Source: Neelides folsomi (lineage: Eukaryota > Arthropoda > Collembola > Neelipleona > Neelidae). Taken from it: DNA of 64,000 nt. Of the stretch, positions 53,922 through 64,000 are shown piece after piece (positions within the stretch are counted from its first letter, which is position 1; each line of letters opens with the position of its first letter). Both the position numbers and the translations under genes were made by a program. The notes under the pieces are model-generated. The model saw nothing but the letters and a program-made list of their open reading frames with translations, made no database searches and was not told the origin of the DNA. The stretch spans positions 20,328-84,327 of the forward strand of contig JAQGBZ010000277.1 of the NCBI GenBank assembly GCA_034687125.1, written 5' to 3'.

Positions 53922-56900
53922 TTACATTTTTGTGAGCTCTTTTTCTTGAATTTCGTTTTGTTCTGTAGAGGTTGAATTACTTCCATTTTCCATATTAGCA
54001 ACTATTTCTGCATTTGATCCTCGTGAGCTTCTCGACTAATTAAATGTCACATTATTTAATTAAGCTTAGTGAAAATTTCTTAAAAACCTTCTTAATATTA
54101 TTTATTGCTTGAACTTACTTGAATATAGGCAAGGTCATTTTGAAGAACAAACAGCGTTAGTAAGAATAGTGCAGACCCGATGACATATTCACCAGGGAAA
54201 AGTGCCAAAAGCGTATCTGAATATTAAATAATTTTCATGAGTTAGCTCCCAATTAATTAATTAATTACACGTTCATGGTCTTTAGTTTATTATTTATATG
54301 CACGCAGAATATAATTGTGTGCATTAAATTGACATACATCTGAGAGATTCGAGGCCAGAATAACCATATCTTTCGAAAATCGGCTTGAGGACAGGAACCA
54401 TCAAAGGCATATTTCCTACAAAATAAAATTGAAAATTTCAAACATGTCCCGATTATGAGTAATTATTCTAATTATTAAATTAACCTCCAATGTTTGAAAT
54501 GATGAAAAAGTAGACAGCTACAGACGTCGTTTTAATGTCACTCGGAACAAGCTCAACAAGAACAGCGAGAGTTACGCTCACCCACATCTCTCCAATAATG
54601 TAATTCGGAATAAGACTGATGTATGCATAAGGAGTTGGAAGAAGTAACGCTCCTAATGAAATGACAAAAATGTAATTTCAACAATCAATTAGACATAGAT
54701 AAACTGATAGTATTTAATATGAGAGTTGATTTAAAAGTTTTTAAAAAATTTAAAATTTTACCGGCAGCGAAAGGTGCAGCCAAAATTTGACTCAAGATGA
54801 GAACCCAAATTCTTCCATGTGGACCAATTTTGCTTACAAGTCGATCGGAAATGAAACCTCCGACCACAACACCTAAACAAAGTTTTAAAGAAAAGTGTTC
54901 ATTTCTTGTTTAAATTATTTCACTAACACTAATAATTAATTCCTTATGCGTTAACTTTTAATTGTAATTTACCAATAGATCCAGCTACAAGTGGAATCCA
55001 AGAAAGCCAAAATCCAATTTGCTCTCGAGTTTCTCCAATTTGTTCAAAATAAATTTGGGTATTGTAAGCCCAAACGTATCCGGCTATAATCCAAATAAAG
55101 AATATAAATAAATCATAAAAATTATGAAAAATGAAAGAAATACGTAGATTACTTGATTTGCATGATTGGTGATTTTATGATTTTATGAACCAAAACTTAC
55201 CGGCATTTCTAATTGAGCCAGCAAAACAAAGTAAAAGAACTGAAGGTCTGAAGAAAGAAGCCAAAACGCCTCTTAATTTCCCACAAGTAGAATTTTCATG
55301 TTTTGCTGTTTCGACTATAAACAATTATGTATAGTGTTAAAATTAGATATCATTAATACTATAATAATTTGTACCTACTAATTTACTTAGTTAAACATTT
55401 ATTACCTTCATTTTTCCCTTTAATTCTCTTTGGCTCTTTAATGGTTAACATGATCAAAACACCAAGAAACAATCCTGGAATTCCGGCAACAAAAAACGTC
55501 CATCGCCAACCCTAAATTTAAGATTACAAACATCAGCAATACATCGCATATGCAGATAGGTACATTATTAATTATTATATTTAATCGATAAACAATTATC
55601 AATATCGCATTCCGTGAAAGTTCTTTTTGAAAGTTTTGATTTAATAATGTTATGAAACATTTACTCCGTTCATACAGGCATATCAAAATTCACACTAGAA
55701 CCAATTTTTAAATTACACACCATTGAACTCTTCATTTTCTGAAAGATTATGAAAAATGGCTTCAATGTGTTAATTTATTACATCAATTACCTTAATTAAA
55801 CCAAACATGGTAATTAAGGTCTTTCTTTGTCTAGATGTCGACGATAGATGATATAGGTATTTAGTTAAGATAATAAAACCTTAAAGTCCTTTCATACTCT
55901 GCTCTGCTCAAGAGAGAGAGAGTCAAATCATATATGTAATAGTACTTACATCATATGGATATAAACTCAACAATCGTTTACAATGTACCTAACATAAATA
56001 CACATTACTTTACATATCAAATGACTGTAATTAGCTCATTGTGCAATGAATTGAATTTGACATTTCTTTTAATTACTATTCCTATAGGACCATCCACTCC
56101 AAGTTGAATTTCTCTTTTGAAGTCTCACTGTGCCTGTGTAACTGTTCATTGTATACATTTAATATACTCACTCAACTGAATGTGAGTTTAAAATGTAACC
56201 ACTTGTTTAGAATAAAGAATTCTATAATATTATTTTGAATAGCTTTGGGTCCTTTGGGAAGATTTGCACCTCTGTTCTCCATAGATAAATACATCTTCAT
56301 TTTCTCTCTTTATTCAATTGTGCTATCGAAACCCGATGATTAAATTCGCCTACTCTTTGCTATAATTCTAATCTTCTAATTGCAGAGATTTGAGAAGAAT
56401 CCTATTTCATTCTATTGCTCTGTATTAGTCGATTACTCCATTAGATCAAAAGTACCACATGAGGAGAATTGAATGAGTGGGATGTAAAATTGCAAACGCG
56501 TTTACTATTATTATCAAAATACTTTCCATTTCCTTCTCTTTTCTCAGCCAGACCTTATTTATACAAGAATCATTTAATTTTGTCTTTTGTGAGTTCATGT
56601 TCTCCTCCCTTATTAAAGTCCTATGTCTTATAAAGGAGATTATTCTTTCAAGCCATTGCATTTTGCATTGGACTTTCTTACAGATCTTACATTACATAAT
56701 AAGAATAATGAATGGTTTGACTATGCTTGGTGTAGTTAAGATCAATAGATGTAATGGAAGTACTTCTATGTTAAAGTAGTCGATATGTTAAATTGTAAGT
56801 GAATGTCTTTTTACCTGTCCATTGATGTTGGCTTTTGTGATGAAGTTGCCGATAGCGTAAGACATGGAGTAGCCTGAGTAAATACCCCAATTGTACACGC

Positions 56901-59900
56901 CTGTTACAATGGAAAAAATGAAAGATTGCGGTCAGTTTGTAAATGTCATTTTAATTATGCGTATTTAATTGTATTTAATTTATTAATCTAATTTTGCATC
57001 TTTTTGATTTATTTTTTTTCAATTATTGGGCAATTACCTTTATTAAAATTTAATTTATGTTGTCATTTAATTTTTGTTTTGTTTATTTAAATATGAATAA
57101 TTTGTTAATCAGATTAATTAGTTAGAATTGTCAAATGGTTTATATACCTAGTGCTGTTCCCCTCAGGCTTTCTACAAAGAAATCGGAGATGAGGCTTGTG
57201 GCGAAGGGAGTACATGCTGATTGACTGTAAGACCCGATCAAACCGAATTATGTTTATTGTTTAAATAAATAGTTTATCATTGCTAAATCCAATCCACGCC
57301 TTTCCTTTCTCTTGTCACTCCCAATTTAATTTATAATCTTCAGCTTACCCTAAACCAAGACCAAAACGAAGAGCCGCCAATTGCCAGTAACTATTGACAA
57401 ATCCAGTGAGGAATGTACAAAGACTCCAAAAGAAAACGGCGAGGCCAAGGAGAATCTATACATTAATTGACACAGTTCATTTCTAATCTATTAATTTATA
57501 ATTGAAATCAAAATTAAATTAAAATTGATGTAAAGCTCACAGCGATTTAGTAAAATATATTATAAAGTAAAATTAACAATGACAGTAAAAGTATCGTTAT
57601 TTTGTATACCATTAATACATTATTATGGTATATACCGAATCGAATACCAATAGGCATATAAAATTGTAATTTTTCTAATTATAGGAGATTCAATATCGCA
57701 TGAGATGAGTTGTAAATGTAAATTGAAATCCACCCATGTAATTGCAATGTTGAATGAAGGGAGAGAAATAATAAAGACATTTGTTGGTTCACGTTCGCGA
57801 GTGGCGGAAAGTCAAGGTAGACTTGTTCTATCTCTTTGCTTCTTCACATCATCAGAATGAAACAATCTCCTCGGATCATAACACACATTGTATTTATTTT
57901 GAGTTGATTAGAAAAAGGCATTTCACCGGCCTCTTGTTCTTGTGCCGCAAAAATTGTTCCTCAACTCAAATTAATTTATGAGAGGGAAAATGCACTTGAC
58001 ACAAATAATCTCACTCAGCTCCCTTTCCTACTTAAATTGAATTCCTAGAGATTTGACTTTTGTTAAATGTCAAAAGTACCTTGTGTAGATTGTGTACAAA
58101 TCATCTACCTTAACATATTCATTACTTGTAGACATTTTTACATGAATAATAACGTGAATTTTACTCATTTAATCACTTAATCATGAATCAGCTAATTTTA
58201 AGTGTGTATGAGATTTTTACTTTTCATGTTTTTGTTAATTGATTAGGTAATTTTAAGTAACTAAAAGTTTAAATTTTAGATTATCATTACCCCGTAGTTT
58301 AATTGTGATTTTAATAAATTATAAGATCCCAAACACCGGTTAGATTCAGAAGGCGTCTTGTTATTATTGACCCCTTCTTCTTTTGACTCAGCTTCGGAGT
58401 TTATCATGCGCTACTAATACAAAAGTTTAAAAGTTAATTGTTCTTTCACACTCATTAATTTGCATTACTACAATGCCATTGGTATTTACAATTAATTAAT
58501 AGTATTACACAAAAGCTTTTCATAGCAATTAATTAATTATATTGTACTAAAAAGTGTCTATTGTTATTTACATTGATTTTTACAATTGCGTCTTCATATT
58601 TTATGCGCATAAACAAGCGTTCATTTGTTTCAATTTTTCAGACGCTTAATTATAATTATTGTATCATACAAACTTACATTAAATTATTCTTTCACATACT
58701 ACACGTGCTGCACAATATTATTTAATACTGCCAATAGGGAAGGAATTTGTAAAGATACAAATTTTGAACTATGGATTAAATTAAATGCAGGTAAATGTAA
58801 TACTTAACTAATTTTATTAAAGTACATAGCGTAAAATAGTAAAATAACTGTAAAATACAAATATTATGTACAATAAAAGTAAAGTTTACTATACAATGCT
58901 AGTTGCGAGAACAAATTGTGTATAAAGATAAATACAGATAACAGGGTTAGGGAATAATAACAGTACATTTAATTAAATACTATGGTCTATATCCAGTATC
59001 ATTGGTCTCACCTTTCTGTTATAAGCATCTGCTGCAACTCCGATCGGAATCCCAGCAAACGTGTAGATGAGAATGAAGATTGGCCCAGCAAGAATTTGGT
59101 AGTCAAAACCTTGGCCAGTGAAATCCCACTCACATCCAACGTTTCCCGCTTCGTCCGTCACCAAAGTGCATCTGCAAATAACTCATGCCATGTTTGATGT
59201 CACTTGCTAAATCTTTCATGACTAGCTTTTTTATCTCTTTATTATTCATTCATATCTTTCATTTAATTTAGACATTTTACTGTCTGTTACAATGCCATGA
59301 CTCATGACCTAAAACAATTTCCCATAAATATCTCATTTTTCCAAGTTTGTTGACAATCATAAAATCTCCCATCTTTCACGAACATCTCCCATTCTGCTCA
59401 CACTTTATTAGCAGTGTTAATATTAATTACGGTTATATAATATCAACCTTTGCTATAAACATTTTTATGAATAAATCTTTGTCATTTGGAGGAATAACAT
59501 TTAAACTTCACACTCTAATTATATTGTAAGTAAAAGTTATAAGCATGGCATGGCCACAAACGCTAATTTTTATACATGAAAAGGACAAAACATTCGCGGG
59601 ATTACAAACTTTATCCTTTCAACTTTCAACTATGCCTAACCTATGCTATGTAATGAAATGTGATTACAATATTAAAAATTACTTGTGCTCTAACAATAAG
59701 CTCAGATATCATTTCTCTATGAATTTGTGTTCATGAGAGAAGCTCGTGTCGACTATAACCTTTTTTATGTTAAGGACAAATTCTTATTAAAAGCTATTTG
59801 TTCTAAAAGCTATAAGCCAACAGTTCAAGAAAACATCAAGATTTTTTAGATTCCCATCTTTTTATCTCTACATGTTTCTACATATCCTACACTGTCAAGT

Positions 59901-62900
59901 TTATCTTTATTACTTTATACATACCACACAAGAAAATTTACATTGGTGTCACAATGTTGTTTATTATTGTTTATTATTTGTAAATTAGTAAATATACTGA
60001 TACCATTAAATAATGCTTAATCAAGTTAAAAATATAATTCCTCATATTTCTAAATATAGGACATTTAGTGCTTATTTATTATTTAATTTAATCCATAAAG
60101 TAATGATCTGGAAAATTGTGATTCATATCATGTTTATAGGTAATATAAGTAATTTGAATGCACGAAGTTAAAAGTTGTTGCGGAAGGTGAAAGAGTTCAT
60201 GAACATAGTTTATCAAAAATTTATGATAGATAATTTTAGAGTATAGATTTTTAAATTGCTCTCATAAATTCATAGATTTCAAGATCAAAAATATCAACTT
60301 ACGAATCTTCAGAAAGAGCTGTGGAGCAATTATAGCTTTTGATGAGACTTGACACGTTTTCATCTTTGATACATCCTTGGTCCCCGAAATGTATTTCCTA
60401 CAAATTAGTACAACATTTTAAATTATTTTTTATAACTTGATGACTTGAGTTTGAGGAAGTTGTACAGAGAAAAAAGTAAGAAACCTCTTTACAGAAGGTT
60501 TTCTTAAATTAATATTCGGGAAAGATACACATGAAGCTACAATTACCGAAGAACCCTCACATCTCATTACACCGAGTTTAACGTTAGAACCGATAACCTT
60601 GTAAAAATATGAATTATCTACAAATTGATGAAGTGAATGGAAGACGAAGAAGGTTGAGGACTTTTCCTTTCTTTTTCAAATGCCAATTCACATTTATGCG
60701 CTTAATTGCAAACATATAATACCATATATTCATGACTTATATATTTATGTCTTAAATAGAGTAGGTATGTACACGTGCTCACATTTGGGTATGAAGATAC
60801 TTACATTCATACATTTTACACATTCATTATAACCTTCTTAATTGTGTGTTTATTAATGTTGAGTGGCATATTCAAACAATGAAAGGTTTATGAACGAATA
60901 AAAAATTTATATTCTTCCTTTCAGAAAAGTCTTTTTCTATACTAAATCTGTAAGTACCATTGTCTTTGAAATTGAGATTTTTGAAGATTCGCTCATTGCA
61001 TTTGTGCAATGATTATTCACGTATAGCATTGTGACAGTGACAAGGAAAGCTTCTTTTCTATTTATAATGTAGGAAAGGAACACATAAAACACAATGACGA
61101 TTGAGAGCTTTAATTTTTTCTCGTGCCCATCTCCATTTTTTAATCTCTGTCTTCTTGTCCAATTCTGCTAATTTTTCACAAGGTGAGAGAAGAGCAAAAG
61201 AGAATCAAAGAACTAGTATCTATTAATGTATTACAATTTACAATATAATATACAATGCATGTTATATTTATGCATATTTAATACAAGTACTGTTTCTATT
61301 TACCTTACTATTTAATGTCCAAAAATGGCAAATGGATCGAACAAATTTCTTTGAGATAGTAGCAACTAAAAAAGGAATTGATTATACAGGTATACAAACA
61401 TATCGTGTTTTACAATAAAGCAACTTTAATATTGAATAAATAAGAATATTCTCTAAATTTTTTAATTAATAGGTTCAAATGGGGTTATGATGATATGTGC
61501 TTCATCATATTAACATTAACTATGCGTATTTATGATATGTGATAATGAGATTGAAACAAAGCTCTATATAAAATACATATCCGTGGTCTTGAATTGCATT
61601 AAACGATCTTTTATGCATAATTACCATAATGAATTTAATGCCTACACATCCTAAAAATTTAATAATGTAAACTATAAACTGACGATAAATAAAAATATTT
61701 CCTTATATCTTCTTTATGCATAAATGTATCTGTCGGTCTATTTGTAAGCAATCTAACGATAAGTATTATATTCATACATATCCTACATACTATATTTACA
61801 ATACAAGAAAGCTAGCATATAAGTAAAAGGGTAATATAGAAATTATGGTATTAACATTTTGGATAAGTACGTTTTACAAGTAGTGACACTGGATTATAAG
61901 CGTAAGTCAAAAGAATGGTAATTGAAAAAAACCAATGACTTGTGAAGGGATATCCAATGAATTGAGAAACTGATATATTTTATGCCTTAAGTTAGATTTA
62001 AACACATCCTTGAAAAAACCTTCACTTTGTGATATTTAATATTCACATTTAATTTTGATACACGCATACCTAATATAGTATTAGTATCAACTAATATAAG
62101 TGTCAAGTGTCAAATTGAGAAAAAAGCATAATTCGTGGAAAGAGAATGGACGAAGAACTTTAAGAAAGGCAATGAGAAAGATTTATGTCAGAATCAAGAA
62201 ATATGTTCAAATACCTTATAATGTAAAAGTAGATTAGTGTGAATGACACTATTAAAATCATTCATCAATGATTTATTAAAACCTCTTTCTTATTCTTATT
62301 TATGATTGTAAATTATTCCACATTGTTCAAACTTAAGACTCCTACCTTAAACCTAAGACAGTAGTTGGGAGATAATTTTTATCTCTTGAAAAGTTCATTG
62401 TCTAATAACTTGTTATAGGAAATGTCATTCAATTTATTATACTACTTGTATTAAATAAGAATTATAAGTATTTATGATAGTTTTTTGTGTTTTACTCATT
62501 CATTAATGAAGTTAAAAGATTATAATTGCATAGTTTAGAGATAAATTGGTCATCTGAAGTTTCTGAAGTAAAAAATTATAAATTAAACGTTTATATAATT
62601 GCTAATAATGATCATGTATTGATTACAATTAAATGTATAAGAATTAATTATGTCATAGTTGTAAGTTGTAATGCATCTTTGTTACTTTATTTTGCATTTG
62701 GTCATACATTTTAAAAGTCCTTCAATTGCCCTTTATACTTTTTTTCTTCCTATTTTATGAATATTGGCCTTCGGGACAGCCCGGACAGCGTATCTCATTG
62801 TTCTTTCCTAAACTCGAGATACATTTCAGTATTATTTCCCATCATGGGAACCTGACCCGTTGAGTTCCTTGTGAACTCTCATTTAAATCGATTGTGATCT

Positions 62901-63512
62901 GCTTTTATATAATAACTCATGATGAAGCAAAAAATATTAAGCGAGTGGAATATTTAAAGTTAATAACCAATCTACAACATTTTAACATCAAGCAGATCAG
63001 TTATCATAAATCTATTCAATATAACAATATAAAGTCAGGAGATTTGCTATATATATATATATTAAAAACAACCAATGTGCTAATGCATAAAACTGTATTT
63101 TGAGCTTTTTTGTATTAGTTAAGTATAGTAGTCTGTACATTATTATAACATTATGCGTTACATCTGTAAGATAATAACTTAGCTACCTACTGAATCAGTA
63201 ATTAACAAATAATTACATTATAATGTGCATGGTTAAATTTTTGTATAAATATTATTTGTTATTAAACAACCAAACTTAAGATTATTCAAAACAATAACAA
63301 GAAATGCCAAATTACGGTAGATTATTTATAATTCAAAAATAATTTAAAAAAATTACTTGGGCCATGGGCCTTGCAACAATAGCAAGAGCATATCGGTCCA
63401 GTTGATTGAGTAAATAGGCAAGCAATAGGAGTGCGAGAACATAAAGACTGTAGCCGCTTGCACCCTTTGCAAGCTGAAGAGACGAACACCAAAGACTCCA
63501 CGTTGTCGCCAT
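53922..63512 (-). CDS. Spinster-like major facilitator superfamily transporter
   Basis: Fourteen exons: 63357-63512, 60303-60397, 59012-59171, 57349-57455, 57148-57224, 56815-56900, 55406-55511, 55201-55314, 54973-55083, 54762-54872, 54485-54652, 54338-54415, 54119-54216, 53922-54035 (526 residues), all phases consistent. The first helix is followed by LNQLDRYALAIVARPMAQ and EIHFGDQGC. An extracellular cysteine-containing loop follows (residues about 53-100). Then come the MFS motif-A region (GIPIGVAADAYNRK), ALRFGLGLGQSACTPFA, GWRWTFFVAGIPGLFLG, and a second motif A (GGFISDRLVSKIGPHGR). Twelve helices are expected; the tail is polar. The substrate is unknown; the spinster family includes lysosomal and sphingolipid carriers, but this assignment is at superfamily level. 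Introns of 1.1-3.0 kb separate the first exons, unlike other genes here. Confidence 0.9.
55512..56814 (-). other. 1.3-kb intron of the MFS gene
   Basis: AT-rich with a short GA run (55912-55921). Frames at 56446-56779 on either strand look like chance. Nothing else seen. Confidence 0.5.
57456..59011 (-). other. 1.56-kb intron of the MFS gene
   Basis: AT-rich. A less AT-rich patch at 57770-57930 carries a short plus-strand frame with no family. No exon that would fit the flanking phase-0 borders was found. Confidence 0.5.
59172..60302 (-). other. 1.1-kb intron of the MFS gene
   Basis: No supported element. Short frames at 59347-59736 lack family resemblance. Confidence 0.5.
60398..63356 (-). 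other. 2.96-kb first intron of the MFS gene
   Basis: The largest intron in the window, flanked by an in-phase join PMAQ|EIHFGDQGC. It is very AT-rich, with a TA dinucleotide run at 63047-63060 and a GC-richer patch at about 62765-62880. No coding exon or recognisable transposon was found. Confidence 0.5.
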
Positions 63513-64000
63513 CACACACAATTAAATTGAATTCTTAACACTGATTTAAACGTTTGTTTTATCCTTTTTGGATTTTCCTCTCTTTAATTCTTTGCGGTTA
63601 TTGCCGCAAAGACTATATGAAGATTTCCACAACCCCCAAAATATCCAATTTCACTAAAGCTATTAAAAATTATTTAAAGTGTATTGGAAGTCAAATTGGA
63701 AGTTAACAGGGTTTGTTATATTAAGAAGAACAATAAGAACATTAAGGGACTGAATGAATGTGAGTGAGAGCAAAATTGTGTGTTTACAAGAAGAGAGAGG
63801 GATGAGGAGTGAATGAAGGGAGACGGCGAGACATAGTTCCTTCTCCCAAAGACTTAACAATTCACCTTACAACTTCAAAGAATCACTCAACTCCCACTAC
63901 ATTAACCCAATGTACAGGGAGGACCATAAGTATCTTTCTTTTTTTAATCAGCTCGTATCTCTTTTAATGTTTAATCAATTTTTCTAACATTTGGCAATGG
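63513..64000. promoter_or_regulatory. Upstream region of the MFS gene to the window end
   Basis: Upstream of the start codon on the minus strand; likely 5' leader and promoter. A short frame at 63663-63860 is not supported as a gene. Confidence 0.4.

Noticed and set aside
57781-57981. 66-codon plus-strand frame in an MFS intron
   Set aside because: No family, no splice or promoter context; likely chance in a less AT-rich patch.

Overview
The window is nuclear DNA of an AT-rich, intron-dense animal genome. Most introns are 50-150 bp with GT..AG borders, and almost every gene can be joined exon by exon in phase. The gene set (EMC10, MITD1, alpha-SNAP, La, PIGQ, R3HDM4, MOXD1, PPP1R42, OSCP, SUGCT, ATP13A1, AAR2, Ac45) is ordinary metazoan housekeeping. 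The style suggests an invertebrate, probably an arthropod, with a springtail or crustacean as a weak guess; nothing in the sequence fixes the species. No CRISPR array, operon or bacterial gene was seen, and no tRNA or rRNA was recognised.

Layout. 67-631(+): last exons of an unidentified gene. 1427-2678(-) EMC10 and 3256-4403(+) MITD1, head to head. 5519-6478(-) alpha-SNAP and 7123-8804(+) La protein, head to head. 8883-9003: a GC-rich near-perfect palindrome. 9319-13466(-): trefoil plus GH31 alpha-glucosidase, 18 exons. 13964-16044(-) PIGQ. 16776-18900(-): two-sushi, Thr/Ser-rich, single-pass membrane protein. 20549-22042(-) R3HDM4. 23697-29362(-) MOXD1-type copper monooxygenase, with a mariner remnant in its last intron. 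31758-34024(+) PPP1R42-like LRR protein. 34398-37182(-) ten-finger C2H2 protein. 38247-39257(+) OSCP subunit of ATP synthase. 39979-41905(+) SUGCT. 42508-49177(+) ATP13A1 (P5A ATPase), whose intron 10 holds the complete four-exon AAR2 gene on the other strand (46279-47733). 50397-51039(+): small unidentified secreted protein. 51520-52619(-): short Ac45/ATP6AP1-like protein. 53922-63512(-): 14-exon spinster-like MFS transporter with four introns longer than 1 kb.

Functional themes are unlinked, as expected for an animal chromosome, though several genes serve the secretory and endomembrane system: EMC10 and ATP13A1 (membrane-protein insertion and quality control at the ER), PIGQ (GPI anchors), alpha-SNAP (SNARE recycling), MITD1 (ESCRT-III), Ac45 (V-ATPase). 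The most noteworthy structures are the AAR2-in-ATP13A1 nesting, the La-side palindrome, the TA-flanked mariner derivative, the 20-bp tandem array just upstream of MOXD1, and three proteins I cannot place (window start, 16776-18900, 50397-51039). I found no convincing new multi-gene system. Exon borders and phases were derived by hand from GT/AG sites and reading frame; family assignments rest on remembered family motifs, not on a database search.
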